Counted from the stretch's first letter, positions 1 to 9,354 are shown. The stretch: 64,000 nt of DNA from Butyrivibrio sp. XPD2006 (GCF_000420865.1 NZ_ATVT01000004.1:124001-188000), one strand, 5' to 3'. The notes: generated by a model from the sequence alone, not told the origin. Numbers and translations: made by a program.

Positions 1-117
1 ATATTCGGGAACAGAGGCTGTAAAATAATAGCTTCCGTCCGTATGTCTGTACACATAGGGATCTGCTCTCTGAAGTATCCACGGTTCATTGTATTTAAGC
101 TCTTTTTCTGCTGTCAT
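1..117 (-). CDS. Glycoside hydrolase family 43 enzyme (5' end only)
   Basis: Only the first 39 codons lie in the window; the gene runs off the left edge. After the start the product reads MTAEKELKYNEPWILQRADP and continues with a PYVYRHTDGSYYFTASVPEY segment. The ADPYVYRHTDGSYYFTAS pattern is the opening of the first blade of the five-bladed propeller in GH43 arabinofuranosidases and xylosidases, where the Asp of the ADP motif is the catalytic base. There is no signal peptide, which suggests a cytoplasmic enzyme acting on imported oligosaccharides. The start has a TAGGAG ribosome site 13 bases upstream and a consensus promoter at 155-183. The subfamily and substrate cannot be told from this fragment. 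Confidence 0.75.
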   Translation of the reverse strand, partial: MTAEKELKYNEPWILQRADPYVYRHTDGSYYFTASVPEY

Positions 118-154
118 AATGTCTGATTTCTCCTAATACACCTTGTTATGATTA

Positions 155-183
155 ATTCTAAAGTGCGAGAAATCCCAAGTCAA
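155..183 (-). promoter_or_regulatory. Sigma-A promoter of the GH43 gene
   Basis: Read on the minus strand: -35 TTGACT (178-183), a 17-base spacer and -10 TAGAAT (155-160), about 40 bases before the GH43 start codon. No clear operator is visible. Confidence 0.7.
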
Positions 184-232
184 CGAATATTTTAGATTTT
201 AATGAATTATTTTAGATGTTTTCGCTTTTTCA

Positions 233-279
233 CAAAAAAACTCCTGCTTTTTGTGCATTTTTGCTCACAAAAGCAGGAG
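233..279 (-). terminator. Intrinsic terminator after the aminotransferase gene
   Basis: An 11-bp perfect stem (241-251 with 269-279, arm CTCCTGCTTTT) closes a 17-base loop. On the minus strand it is followed by seven T residues (complement of 234-240). It ends the lrp-aminotransferase transcript and insulates the GH43 promoter. Confidence 0.85.
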
Positions 280-317
280 ATTTTAGTTTTGACTAAAGAT
301 ATTTAATTCATTATACA

Positions 318-1475
318 TCAAAGTTTGCTGATAAAGCGCTCCAGTCTCTCCATGGCAGCTTTCAGGTTCTCAAGAGAATAAGCATAGGAAACCCTGATGT
401 AGCCCTCTCCGCAGTCACCGAACGCTGTTCCCGGCACCACAGCAAGCTTCTCTTCCTTAAGAAGTCTTGTGCAGAATTCATCGCTGCTCATGCCAAACTT
501 CTTGATACAGGGGAACACATAGAAGGCTCCGTACGGCTCAAAACAAGGAAGTCCGATCCTCTCAAACTCGCTGAGCAAGAATCGTCTTCTGTGATTGTAC
601 TGCTCCTTCATCATAACGACATCGTCATCACCATTTCTCAAGGCCTCTACAGCTGCGTACTGACTGGTTGTAGGTGCACACATGATAGCAAACTGATGGA
701 TCTTGACCATCTGCTCCATAATAGCCTGAGGTCCGCAGGCGTATCCAAGTCTCCAGCCCGTCATGGCATAAGCCTTGGAAAATCCGTTTATAAGGATTGT
801 TCTCTCTTTCATACCCGGCAGAGATACAATGGAAACGTGCTTGCCGCTGTATGTGAGTTCGCCGTATATCTCATCGGATATGACATAAAGGTCTTTTTCT
901 ATAACAACCTTGGCGATTGCCTCAAGATCTTCCTTCTCCATAATGGCACCGGTTGGGTTGTTGGGGAACGGAAGAACCAGAATCTTAGTCTTGTCTGTAA
1001 CCTTATCAAGAACTTCCTGAGCTGTCAGTCTGAACTGATTTTCTTCCTTGAGCTCGATGATAACAGGAACAGCATCTGCCAGAATTGCGCAAGGTTCATA
1101 GGATACATAGCTGGGCTGCGGGATAAGAACCTCATCCCCCTCATCGATCATTGCGCGAAGAGCAAGGTCAATGGCCTCAGATCCTCCTACTGTCACAAAG
1201 ATCTCTTTTATCGGGTCGTAGCTTACTCCCTGAGTCCTGTATATATAATTTGATATCTCTGTCCTGAGCTCTTTAAGTCCTGAATTGGATGTATAGAAGG
1301 TACGTCCCTTTTCCAGGGAATAGATACCCTCGTCTCTTATATGCCAGGGAGTATCGAAATCCGGTTCACCAACACCGAGGGAAATAGCCCCTTCGGTCTC
1401 AAGGACGATGTCAAAGAACTTTCTGATACCCGATGGCTTTATATCTACTACTTTCTTTCCGATTGGGTTTCTCAT
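318..1475 (-). CDS. PLP-dependent aminotransferase, class I/II (AspC/PatA-like)
   Basis: A 385-residue fold-type I aminotransferase, the usual length. Visible landmarks are the N-terminal GVGEPDFDTP substrate loop, the PNNPTGA motif, the SDEIYGE Asp that contacts the pyridine nitrogen, the Schiff-base Lys234 in NGFSKAYAMTGWRLGY, and a C-terminal RVSYA Arg for the substrate carboxylate. Such enzymes transfer amino groups between aspartate, aromatic or N-acetyl-diaminopimelate-type donors and 2-oxoglutarate in the cytoplasm; the exact substrate is not set by sequence alone. The start codon overlaps the stop of the upstream Lrp regulator (ATGA), so the two are translationally coupled. An Lrp/AsnC protein joined to an aminotransferase points to control by an amino acid. 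Confidence 0.88.
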   Translation of the reverse strand: MRNPIGKKVVDIKPSGIRKFFDIVLETEGAISLGVGEPDFDTPWHIRDEGIYSLEKGRTFYTSNSGLKELRTEISNYIYRTQGVSYDPIKEIFVTVGGSEAIDLALRAMIDEGDEVLIPQPSYVSYEPCAILADAVPVIIELKEENQFRLTAQEVLDKVTDKTKILVLPFPNNPTGAIMEKEDLEAIAKVVIEKDLYVISDEIYGELTYSGKHVSIVSLPGMKERTILINGFSKAYAMTGWRLGYACGPQAIMEQMVKIHQFAIMCAPTTSQYAAVEALRNGDDDVVMMKEQYNHRRRFLLSEFERIGLPCFEPYGAFYVFPCIKKFGMSSDEFCTRLLKEEKLAVVPGTAFGDCGEGYIRVSYAYSLENLKAAMERLERFISKL

Positions 1476-1960
1476 GGTGATACTATCTCCCTTGTGTCTT
1501 CATATTTCTTGGTCAGAATTGTTCCATGGTCCTTGTACTTCTTAAGAATAAAGTGTGTAGCTGTGCTCAGGACCGTATCAAGCGTTGAGAGCTTGTTGCT
1601 GACAAAGCTTGCCACCTCATGAAGAGACTTACCCTCCAGGATTACCATAAGATCAAAACCACCGCTCATGAGGTATACGCTGGTAACTTCCGGATACTTG
1701 TAGATCCTCTCGGCAATGCTGTCAAATCCGATTCCTCTCTGTGGTGTAACCTTAACCTCAATAAGGGCATTGACCTTCTCTATATCGGTCTTGGACCAGT
1801 CTATCATTGTGTGATATCCGCAGATGATGCCCTCATCCTCAAGGCTTTTAAGCTCATTGGCAACCAGAAGCTCGTCTGCTCCCAGAAGAACGCTGAGTTC
1901 ATGTACATCTATACGGCTGTTTTTCTCAATAATACCTAGAATTTCTTCTCTTGTGCTCAT
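1472..1960 (-). CDS. Lrp/AsnC family transcriptional regulator
   Basis: A 162-residue regulator with an N-terminal winged helix-turn-helix (about 5-60, DVHELSVLLGADELLVANEL) and a C-terminal RAM/AsnC ligand-binding domain (about 70-145, including SVYLMSGGFDLMVILEG). Family members form octamers that sense amino acids and act as local or global regulators. The stop overlaps the start of the aminotransferase gene, so the aminotransferase is the most likely target, together with the regulator's own promoter in the 51-base gap upstream. The ribosome site is GGGGAG, about ten bases before the ATG. Confidence 0.88.
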   Translation of the reverse strand: MSTREEILGIIEKNSRIDVHELSVLLGADELLVANELKSLEDEGIICGYHTMIDWSKTDIEKVNALIEVKVTPQRGIGFDSIAERIYKYPEVTSVYLMSGGFDLMVILEGKSLHEVASFVSNKLSTLDTVLSTATHFILKKYKDHGTILTKKYEDTREIVSP

Positions 1961-2011
1961 TCTTGTTATTCTCCCCTTCTGACTTTATTTACTATAATAC
2001 CACTAATTACG

Positions 2012-2980
2012 TCATAAGACCTTATGTATCTCATCTGCTTGAGGTGATTCGAGATATCTCTTCTCATCTCCGTTGACAATTATCTTGTCATTGCCTTCTC
2101 TCAAAGAGCCTATGACAGCTGCAGGAATTCCCTCCTGCTCAAGTTTTCTTACCAGTCCTTCTCCGTCAGATGTCGCTATCAAAAGAGCTCCTCCCGACGT
2201 AAGCTGATAAGGATTCACCTCAAAAAACTCGCAGATCTCGATAGTCTCCTGTCTCACAGGAATCTTTCTAAGGTCCACTTCAAGTCCGCAGCCTGCTTTT
2301 TCTGACATTTCCCACAGGCAGGCATAAATCCCCCCTGAAGAAACATCATGTATAGCGGTGACTGAGGACTCCACCGCGACTGCAGCCTCCGCTCGTATAT
2401 CAAGCAGCTCTTTAAAACGCTGAGCCTCCTCGATAAAGGGTACCGGATATCTTGCAGAAAGCTCCTCCATTTTCTCTGAGGCCAGCATGGCTGTACCTTC
2501 TAGAGCTATCCACTTCGTGACCACAAGGTCATCTCCTGCAACGGGCTTTGATGTAGCCAGGGAACTCTCTGTACTTCCGGCGACTGCGCAGGCTGTAACA
2601 AGTGCTCTGCTCACAGCTCCGGTAACCTCAGTGTGTCCGCCACAATACTGAACATCGCAGAGCTTTGATGCAGCTATAGCTCCCTTTACGATGTCTTTTA
2701 CCGTCTTCTCCTCTGCATCTGCAGGAAGCATGACAGAGACTGTTACATGGTCAGGTATTATACCCTGCGAGAAAAGACCTGTAAGCGCCTTCACAACTGC
2801 ATAAAATCCGGGATCTGCAATATCCGCAGTAACAGTTGCCACTGCACTGAATGCATTTTTATTTGAAGAAAAAGCGCAGTCTGACCCTACAGCTGCGCTT
2901 TTAACATCTTTATATTCTGTTCTAAGTAGCTTTAAAACCGAGCGCTTAAGAGCATTCTCAGTTATCTTACCAATTCTCAT
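2012..2980 (-). CDS. AIR synthase-related protein (HypE/PurM-like fold)
   Basis: About 322 residues with the two-domain PurM-like architecture: an N-terminal segment MRIGKITENALKRSVL, a central HDVSSGGIYACLWEMSEKAG motif, and a C-terminal region ending with a TSGGALLIA glycine motif. This matches the AIR synthase-related proteins found in Clostridia next to redox or hydrogenase genes; the family binds ATP and activates a carbonyl oxygen. No hydrogenase genes are nearby, so its substrate is unknown. I chose the ATG at 2980 because CGGAGA lies five bases upstream. An ATG at 2998 overlapping the previous stop (TAATG) would add six residues and cannot be excluded. Confidence 0.7.
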   Translation of the reverse strand: MRIGKITENALKRSVLKLLRTEYKDVKSAAVGSDCAFSSNKNAFSAVATVTADIADPGFYAVVKALTGLFSQGIIPDHVTVSVMLPADAEEKTVKDIVKGAIAASKLCDVQYCGGHTEVTGAVSRALVTACAVAGSTESSLATSKPVAGDDLVVTKWIALEGTAMLASEKMEELSARYPVPFIEEAQRFKELLDIRAEAAVAVESSVTAIHDVSSGGIYACLWEMSEKAGCGLEVDLRKIPVRQETIEICEFFEVNPYQLTSGGALLIATSDGEGLVRKLEQEGIPAAVIGSLREGNDKIIVNGDEKRYLESPQADEIHKVL

Positions 2981-2997
2981 ATAATCTCCGGGAGGCA

Positions 2998-4584
2998 TTA
3001 GTTAGTCTGGATGGATTCTGCATCACCTTCTGGCTGCTGTGCCTGTGCTGCCTGCTCAGCCTGAACTCTCAGCTGCTCATTGGCGGCATTAACAGCATCT
3101 GCTGCTGCCTGATTGGCTGCCTCAGCGCCCTCTGTTCCGGCTGCATTTCTAGCTGCTGCCAGAGCACCTGCTACTGCCTTGACCGTTCCGACATCCCTTG
3201 TTGCTATTGCTGTCTGAAGCTGTGAAAGAGCTGCCTCATCTGCTCCTGCGGTTCCGACGGTAACAATCTTGGGCACCATCTTATAAGTGCTGGAATTAAC
3301 AACTTCTCTGGAAGTCTCACCGTTCTCTGTTACAATCTTCCAAAGCTGCGCCTTGTAGCCAAGGTGAGCCGACTGTGTTCCAACATATCCAACGCCCTGA
3401 GACGGATCTGTTACAAATTCATCAGCAGAAGCCGGAGTTGTCTCCAGAACCTCGCTCTCGTAAGAAACCTTACGGCCTGACGGTCTGGTCTCCACACCAT
3501 AAATAGTAAAGGTAATGTGCTTGTCTGATGTAGTGTACCCCTCGATATAAATAGGGTGCTCGGTACTGTTTACAAATTTAAAGTTCTTGCCTCCTGACTC
3601 TGCAATAGCTGCATCAGCCGAAGGAGAAACATATGTTACGATCATTGAATGGTTGTGTCTCTCAGTAACTTCCAGCTCTGAAAGAAGCACAGCGTTATAA
3701 AGAGTTGTTGAAACCTGGCAGATACCGCCACCAATACTCTCAACAACAAGTCCGTTCAGATATGAACCTGCAGGAAAATATCCGTTTGACTCTGTGAATG
3801 GTGTAATGGTATCAAGTACGGAGAACTCCTCTCCGGGGTAAATTGTTGATCCGTTGATCAGTCTGCATCCGTTGGCAACATTGGCACTTCTCGATGCTCC
3901 TGATGTCTTGTAGCTTGTTGTGTATGTTCCCAGAACATCTCTTACAAGTGCGAGTTCTTCCTCGCTTCCCTGAGGCTCATCAGCCTTAACGGAGAGCTGT
4001 ACAGTATTATCGCCGCCACCGAGCTTGTTCTGAATAAAATCTTCTACTATTGATACTGACTCCGGCTGGTCTACAAGATATCCTGTCTGTCCGTCTGATA
4101 CCTTAAAACCGTCCTCTGTCTTGGTCAGTGTATAATTGATCTTCTCCTGATCGTAAGCCTCAGCACATGAAGCTATTATGCCCTCAAGAGTTTCTCTCTC
4201 ATATCCGTAGGCAATATCATAAGTATGATTCTGATGCTGAAGATCTTTGAGTGCCTTGTATCTCTCTATTACGTTGCCCTGATGACCAAGGGAATACGCA
4301 TCCTCAACAACTGATGTATTACTCCAGTATAGTCCTATATCCAGGCCAGTGAACTGCTGCTCCTTGCCTTCACCGACAACCAGGGTAATGGGCTGCGTCG
4401 AAACCTCATCTACATATGAAGTAACTGCACTTTCTGCCTCACTAATGCTCATACCGGAAACATCAACCGGTCCAATGAACACGCCCTTTGCGATTTGTCT
4501 GCCATCTGAAGCATATGCTCTTGTTGATGGGATAAGTACCATCAGCAAAACCGCAATTCCAACGGCCCCAAAAAATTTTTTCAT
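2998..4584 (-). CDS. VanW family secreted/anchored envelope protein
   Basis: A 528-residue protein with an N-terminal signal or anchor (MKKFFGAVGIAVLLMVLIPS). A peptidoglycan-binding-like domain follows (about 30-210, with GPVDVSGMSISEAESAVTSY). The VanW domain covers about 215-370 and shows the family hallmark SVLDTITPFTESNGYFPAGS and the GGGICQVSTTLYNAVLLSEL core. A G5-like stretch (about 370-440) and an Ala/Gln-rich tail (about 445-520) complete it. VanW proteins are extracytoplasmic and common in Firmicutes; the molecular role is not established, though the added domain suggests cell-wall contact. It is cotranscribed with the downstream AIR synthase-like gene and diverges from the small anchored protein at 4648. 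Confidence 0.85.
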   Translation of the reverse strand: MKKFFGAVGIAVLLMVLIPSTRAYASDGRQIAKGVFIGPVDVSGMSISEAESAVTSYVDEVSTQPITLVVGEGKEQQFTGLDIGLYWSNTSVVEDAYSLGHQGNVIERYKALKDLQHQNHTYDIAYGYERETLEGIIASCAEAYDQEKINYTLTKTEDGFKVSDGQTGYLVDQPESVSIVEDFIQNKLGGGDNTVQLSVKADEPQGSEEELALVRDVLGTYTTSYKTSGASRSANVANGCRLINGSTIYPGEEFSVLDTITPFTESNGYFPAGSYLNGLVVESIGGGICQVSTTLYNAVLLSELEVTERHNHSMIVTYVSPSADAAIAESGGKNFKFVNSTEHPIYIEGYTTSDKHITFTIYGVETRPSGRKVSYESEVLETTPASADEFVTDPSQGVGYVGTQSAHLGYKAQLWKIVTENGETSREVVNSSTYKMVPKIVTVGTAGADEAALSQLQTAIATRDVGTVKAVAGALAAARNAAGTEGAEAANQAAADAVNAANEQLRVQAEQAAQAQQPEGDAESIQTN

Positions 4585-4647
4585 AATACTTCCTCTGTGA
4601 TATTATGTAAATGGAATCACCACGTTTTTACTGAAAGGATATTATAG

Positions 4648-5277
4648 ATGAAATTCCCCTTTTTAGCAAGCTTCATACTCATATGCATTGTTGTGAATCT
4701 ACTGATGCGCAGAACCTCAAGAAAGACAGAAGAGCAGGAAGCCAGCTTCTGGGAAAAAGAGCTTGCGTCGAACAATGTCAGGAAAAAGAGTCTTGAAAAT
4801 CTGGAGTACATACACATTCCCTTCGACCTTCTCCCCTTCGGAACAGCAGGCGATGATTCCGCCCTTCAGACTGCGGAAGATGAACTTACCGCACTCAAGG
4901 ATGAAAAGATTGTAAATCTCACCGGTATCAGCAATACCGATCTTAAGCTTGAATACGGCACAGCCAATATAACCCCTCTTACGCAGTATGACCAGAACTA
5001 CACAGCTCTTGTCTGCTCACTGCAGAAGTGGGGTCAGGCTCTTTATGACCGTGGCAGATTTGAAGATGCTGCAAGTGTCCTGGAGTTTGCCGTCAAGACC
5101 CGCACAGATATCACTGCAACCTACAGGATTCTCATTGATCTGTATAAGACAAAGCTTGGTCTTAGCGAAGAAGAGATCCGGAAAAAACTGGACGGTCTCG
5201 TTCCAATCGCCAAGAACCTCAATGCCCTCAGCAGACAAACTATCCTTAAACTGCTTCAGCCGGAAGAGAACGAATAA
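4648..5277 (+). CDS. Hypothetical membrane-anchored protein with TPR-like helices
   Basis: 209 residues. One N-terminal hydrophobic segment (about 4-20, FLASFILICIVVNLLM) followed by Arg/Lys is a signal anchor. A charged helical linker follows, and then paired helices at about 115-205 (GQALYDRGRFEDAASVLEFA, RILIDLYKTKLGLSEEEI) that look like tetratricopeptide repeats. I do not recognise a named family. It is divergent from the VanW gene across only 63 bases. Its last 32 bases overlap the end of the convergent galT gene, so no terminator separates the two. A role in an envelope complex is possible but inferred only from topology and position. Confidence 0.7.
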   Translation: MKFPFLASFILICIVVNLLMRRTSRKTEEQEASFWEKELASNNVRKKSLENLEYIHIPFDLLPFGTAGDDSALQTAEDELTALKDEKIVNLTGISNTDLKLEYGTANITPLTQYDQNYTALVCSLQKWGQALYDRGRFEDAASVLEFAVKTRTDITATYRILIDLYKTKLGLSEEEIRKKLDGLVPIAKNLNALSRQTILKLLQPEENE

Positions 5278-6787
5278 ATCTGTCGAACGCTTCCTGTCCG
5301 TCAGGTGTGCGTTTGTAAACACCTGCGTCCTCAAGAACGTGCATGAAGACCTCTCCGATCTCATTCTGAATTATCTCATCTATATTAGATTCGTCTATAT
5401 TCTCATATTTTGTCTTAAAGGCATCCACCCAGTCTGCGTGCTTCTCAAGCTCTTTGTCAGCTCGCAGGTCTGCGCCTTCAAGCATGGCCTTTTTAAGAGA
5501 AGCCATCTCACCTTTAAGTCTCGCAGGAAGAACTGCAAGTCCCATTACCTCTATAAGACCGATATTCTCCTTCTTTATATGATGTAGCTCAGCGTGAGGA
5601 TGATATACCCCCAGAGGATGTTCCTCTGTTGTTATGTTGTTTCTGAGTACAAGGTCAAGCTCATAGTTTTCTCCGCGTTTTCTGGCAATCGGAGTTATGG
5701 TGTTGTGCGGTGTTCCGTCAGTCTCAGCATAGATAAAAGCCGCTTCATCGGTATAGCTTCTCCACTTGCCAAGGATGACATCCGCAAGAGCTATTATCCT
5801 CTCATAGTCCGGAGCAGAAAGCCTTATTACAGACATCGGCCACTTAACAACTCCGCTCTTTACATCCTCAAATCCTTTTACGGTAAAAGACCTCTCGACA
5901 GGAGCCTTGGCCATTGCAAATGTATAATGTCCTCCCTGGAAATGATCGTGGCTTAAGATCGATCCGCCAACAATCGGAAGGTCAGCATTTGATCCCACAA
6001 AATAATGCGGGAACTGCTTAACGAAATCAAAGAGCTTGCAGAAAGTGTCATGCTCTATCTTCATCGGAATATGCTTTGAATTGAACACGATACAGTGCTC
6101 ATTGTAGTAAACATACGGAGAATACTGGAATCCCCACTTTGAATCCTGAATGGTAACCGGGATTATCCTGTGATTTTCTCTGGCAGGATGATCAACTCTT
6201 CCTGAGTATCCCTCATTCTCCCAGCAAAGCTGACACTTGGGATAGCCACTCTGCTTGGCATTTCTGGCTGCCGCAATGGCCTTGGGGTCCTTCTCCGGCT
6301 TGGAAAGGTTGATGGTAATATCAAGATCCCCGTACTCGCAAGGTGCGATCCACTTCATATCTCTGGCAATTCTGTAGCGCCTGATATAATCGGTATTCTT
6401 GGAGAAGTTGTAGTAATAGTTCGTCGCTTCTTCAGGACTCTTTTTATAAAGTTCTTTAAACTTTGCGATTACAGCGCTTGGTCTCTCTGTCAAAAGACCC
6501 ATTACCTTCGTGTCAAAAAGATCTCTGTAGACAACACTGTCATTCTCTATCAGTCCTTTTTCGACAGCAAAATCATCGATCTCCTTAAGAACACCTTCAA
6601 GGTAGGCTGAGAGTTCTTTTTCGTCAGTAGAAATCTCTCCGGCAAGAACCTCTATATCTGATATCTCATACTCTGCGCTCTCCAGTCCCAGCGTAAGAAG
6701 CAGAGAATTTACAGTATAAATGATATCTTCTTTTTCAATAAGACCTGTGGCAAGTGCATATGCAGCCAGCTTTTTAACAGCTTCCAT
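5246..6787 (-). CDS. galT: UDP-glucose--hexose-1-phosphate uridylyltransferase
   Basis: Leloir pathway enzyme that exchanges UMP between UDP-glucose and galactose-1-phosphate. From the chosen start the protein has 513 residues, the length typical of the Firmicutes GalT family, which differs from the shorter E. coli type. Landmarks include the CQLCWENEGYSGR metal-site cysteines, GGSILSHDHFQGG (family His motif) and a late HPHAELHHIKKENIGLIEVM region. An in-frame ATG at 6835 would add 16 residues and overlap galK, but an AAAGGAGAT site precedes 6787, so I take that start. It follows galK with a 41-base gap inside one operon. The 3' end overlaps the convergent gene at 4648-5277. Confidence 0.9.
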   Translation of the reverse strand: MEAVKKLAAYALATGLIEKEDIIYTVNSLLLTLGLESAEYEISDIEVLAGEISTDEKELSAYLEGVLKEIDDFAVEKGLIENDSVVYRDLFDTKVMGLLTERPSAVIAKFKELYKKSPEEATNYYYNFSKNTDYIRRYRIARDMKWIAPCEYGDLDITINLSKPEKDPKAIAAARNAKQSGYPKCQLCWENEGYSGRVDHPARENHRIIPVTIQDSKWGFQYSPYVYYNEHCIVFNSKHIPMKIEHDTFCKLFDFVKQFPHYFVGSNADLPIVGGSILSHDHFQGGHYTFAMAKAPVERSFTVKGFEDVKSGVVKWPMSVIRLSAPDYERIIALADVILGKWRSYTDEAAFIYAETDGTPHNTITPIARKRGENYELDLVLRNNITTEEHPLGVYHPHAELHHIKKENIGLIEVMGLAVLPARLKGEMASLKKAMLEGADLRADKELEKHADWVDAFKTKYENIDESNIDEIIQNEIGEVFMHVLEDAGVYKRTPDGQEAFDRFIRSLPAEAV

Positions 6788-6828
6788 CATATCTCCTTTG
6801 TATTCCTCAAGATACGGATCACTCCAAC

Positions 6829-8007
6829 TTAGCAAACCTGTGGGCCTCCACCAATTTCTACAGTATAGAAAGTAGCGTCATAGCCGATCTTCTTTTTGTA
6901 GTTCTCGCCTACTGTCTTCTTGAAGTTCTCAATGGCTTCATCCTTGACAATAGAAACAGTGCAGCCTCCGAATCCGCCGCCTGTCATACGTGAACCGATG
7001 ACTCCCGGAATCTTCCATGCTTCCTCGGCAAGAGTATCAAGCTCTACACCTGTTACGTCATAGTCGTCTCTGAGAGACTCATGAGACTGTCTCATCAGCT
7101 CACCGAAGTGATTGATATCACCGGCCTTAAGAGCCTTAACAGCTTCGATTGTACGCTGATTCTCATATACAGCGTGTTTTGCCTTCCTCTGCATATCAGG
7201 GTCTGTAAGCAGGTGCTTGTTGGCTTCAAACTCTTCAATAGTAAGATCTCCCAAAGTCTTGATATCAAGGCTCTTCTGAAGAATTGCAAGAGCTGCCTCG
7301 CAGGTACTGCGTCTTGCATTGTACTGGGAATCTGTCAGTTTATGTTTCTTATTGGTATTGGTGATTATGATCTTGGCACCCTCAAGTGCGATAGGTGCAT
7401 ATTCAAAAGAAAGATCGGCAGTATCGAGGAAGATCGCATTGTTTTCCTTACCCATGGCTGCAGCGAACTGATCCATGATTCCGCAGTTGCAGCCGTTGTA
7501 ATTGTTCTCTGAATACTGTCCGATAAGGGCTATATCCTGGTTGGCAACATCAAAGCCATAGAGGTCTCTTAAGATAAATCCTGTGAGTACCTCAAGGGAT
7601 GCTGAGGATGAAAGACCGGAACCGTTAGGGATATTTCCGTAAATGACCATATCAAATCCGGTATCAAGCTTCATGCCTCTCTTTTCAAACGCCCAAACAA
7701 CTCCCTTTGGATAGTTGGTCCAGCCGGCTTCATCATAGGGCTTAAGATCATCGAGAGATGTCTCGACAACTCCGCGTCTGTCCTGATTAACAGAATAGAA
7801 CCTCATTTTGTTGTCATCTCTTTTAACAGCAGCGCCGTAAGTTCCGATTGTCAGCGCGCAGGGAAAAACATGTCCGCCGTTGTAATCGGTGTGCTCTCCG
7901 ATAAGATTTACTCTGCCCGGGGCAAAATAAGCCTTTACCTTATCGTTTTTTCCAAAAACCTTCTCAAAGTTTTCAAGGACCGCTTTCTTCATCTCCTGAT
8001 CGATCAT
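6829..8007 (-). CDS. galK: Galactokinase
   Basis: A 392-residue GHMP-family kinase that phosphorylates alpha-D-galactose at C1 using ATP. All three family motifs are present: the galactose signature GRVNLIGEHTDYNGG (about 31-45), the ATP-binding loop PNGSGLSSSASLEV, and the C-terminal GGGFGGCTVSIV. The catalytic Asp lies in NCGIMDQFAAAMG. An AGGAGG site stands directly before the ATG. It is the first gene of galKT. No galE or transporter is adjacent, so UDP-galactose epimerisation must be encoded elsewhere. Confidence 0.95.
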   Translation of the reverse strand: MIDQEMKKAVLENFEKVFGKNDKVKAYFAPGRVNLIGEHTDYNGGHVFPCALTIGTYGAAVKRDDNKMRFYSVNQDRRGVVETSLDDLKPYDEAGWTNYPKGVVWAFEKRGMKLDTGFDMVIYGNIPNGSGLSSSASLEVLTGFILRDLYGFDVANQDIALIGQYSENNYNGCNCGIMDQFAAAMGKENNAIFLDTADLSFEYAPIALEGAKIIITNTNKKHKLTDSQYNARRSTCEAALAILQKSLDIKTLGDLTIEEFEANKHLLTDPDMQRKAKHAVYENQRTIEAVKALKAGDINHFGELMRQSHESLRDDYDVTGVELDTLAEEAWKIPGVIGSRMTGGGFGGCTVSIVKDEAIENFKKTVGENYKKKIGYDATFYTVEIGGGPQVC

Positions 8008-8116
8008 ATAACCCTCCTGTTTGTTACAAATAAATTGAATTGTCTTATGGCATAATCATACCTTCTTAATCAGCTATTTTCCATACCACATTGTTCACAT
8101 AACCTGTCGAAATGTT

Positions 8117-8152
8117 AAAAAATACGCCCCGTGACCAATCGGTCACAGGGCG
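8117..8152 (-). terminator. Intrinsic terminator after the TelA gene
   Basis: A GC-rich hairpin (8125-8136 with 8141-8152, CGCCC..GTGACC paired to GGTCACAGGGCG, loop AATC) followed on the minus strand by TATTTTTT. It ends the xpaC-telA transcript upstream of galK. Confidence 0.8.
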
Positions 8153-8181
8153 CATGTAGCAATCTTATTTTTAAACACTTA

Positions 8182-9354
8182 TCAGTTCTTAGCTGCTTCG
8201 ATGAGCTTATCCTTGAGCTGGTTCTCGATCTGAGCAAGCTCAGCCTCAGCCTCACGGCGCTTAGCCTTACCTTCAGTCTGGATCTTAAGAACTTCATCAA
8301 GAGTTGAGATAAGGGACTCATTGGTATGCTTAAGAGTCTCAATATCAACAATTCCTCTCTCAGCCTCTTTAGCACTCTCAATTGTAGCAACCTTAAGAGC
8401 ATCTGCATTCTTTCTAAGAAGGTTATTGGTCATATCGTTAACCTCTCTCTCTGCTCTTGCAGCCTGAGTAGCGTGCTCGATACCCATAGCGATAACCATC
8501 TGGTTCTTCCAGAGCGGGATTGTATTAACAATTGTAGACTGGATCTTCTCAGCCATCATTGTGTCAGATGACTGTACCATACGGATCTGAGGACCTGTCT
8601 GCATTGCAATTGTTCTTGTAAGCTCGAGATCATAGAGCTTTTTCTCGAATCTGTCGCACTTGTTGGCGAAGTCCTTGGCTGCCTCTGCATCCTCAGGAAG
8701 TCCTGACTGCTCAGCCTTCTTCTGAAGCTCTACAAGAGTTGTGCTTCTCTCCTCCTCAAGTCTCTTCTTACCTGCAAGGATATACATTGTAAGCTCCTTG
8801 TAGTAGTTGAGGTTGAGGTCATACATCTTATCAAGTACATCAACGTCCTTAAGAAGCGTAACCTGATGCTTCTCAAGCTCGTTGGCGATTGTCTGAACGT
8901 TAACTTCAGCCTTGGCATATTTAGCCTTCATGCCCTCAAACTTGTTGGCACTCTTCTTGAAAAGAGCTCTGATTCCCTTCTCATCCTCTTCGATCTCAAA
9001 ACCTTTAAGCTCGGTAACAAGATTTGTGATCATGTTTCCAACTTCGCCCATATCCTTGGTTCTGACATTCTCGATAGCCTTCTCTGAGAAGTCTGCAAGC
9101 TTCTTCTGTGTGCCAACACCGTAGTTCATAACACCTGTGGTATTGGAAATGTCGATCTGTTTGCTGAATTCATCAACCTGCTTGAGTTCCTCAGCAGTAA
9201 GCTGTGCCTCAAGTGCGATGTTTCCGTTTGATGCCTCAGCTTCAGGTGTTGCCTGCGCTGCCTGTGCTGCAGGTGCCTCCGCTGTCTGAGCCTCTGCTCC
9301 GAAACTAAGTGATGGTGCAGCAGGTGCTGCTCCGAATTCTAACTCTGCTCCCAT
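8182..9354 (-). CDS. Toxic anion resistance protein, TelA family
   Basis: About 390 residues, largely alpha-helical, with the TelA/KlaA domain from about 70 to the end (KQVDEFSKQIDISNT, LYDLELTRTIAMQTGPQIRM, LWKNQMVIAMGIEHATQAAR). The first 50 residues are Ala/Pro-rich and disordered. The family was named for plasmid tellurite resistance, but chromosomal Firmicutes copies are broadly linked to envelope or metal stress and their biochemistry is open. The start at 9354 is chosen because AGGAGG lies six bases upstream; ATGs further upstream sit on or before that site. It follows the XpaC-like gene by 46 bases, a common gene pair. Confidence 0.85.
   Translation of the reverse strand: MGAELEFGAAPAAPSLSFGAEAQTAEAPAAQAAQATPEAEASNGNIALEAQLTAEELKQVDEFSKQIDISNTTGVMNYGVGTQKKLADFSEKAIENVRTKDMGEVGNMITNLVTELKGFEIEEDEKGIRALFKKSANKFEGMKAKYAKAEVNVQTIANELEKHQVTLLKDVDVLDKMYDLNLNYYKELTMYILAGKKRLEEERSTTLVELQKKAEQSGLPEDAEAAKDFANKCDRFEKKLYDLELTRTIAMQTGPQIRMVQSSDTMMAEKIQSTIVNTIPLWKNQMVIAMGIEHATQAARAEREVNDMTNNLLRKNADALKVATIESAKEAERGIVDIETLKHTNESLISTLDEVLKIQTEGKAKRREAEAELAQIENQLKDKLIEAAKN

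Noticed and set aside
591-1253. 220-codon plus-strand frame opposite the aminotransferase gene.
   Set aside because: It is antisense to a well-supported enzyme, with no ribosome site or recognisable domain.
6788-6835. Longer start of galT overlapping galK.
   Set aside because: AAAGGAGAT five bases before the ATG at 6787 gives the usual 513-residue protein.
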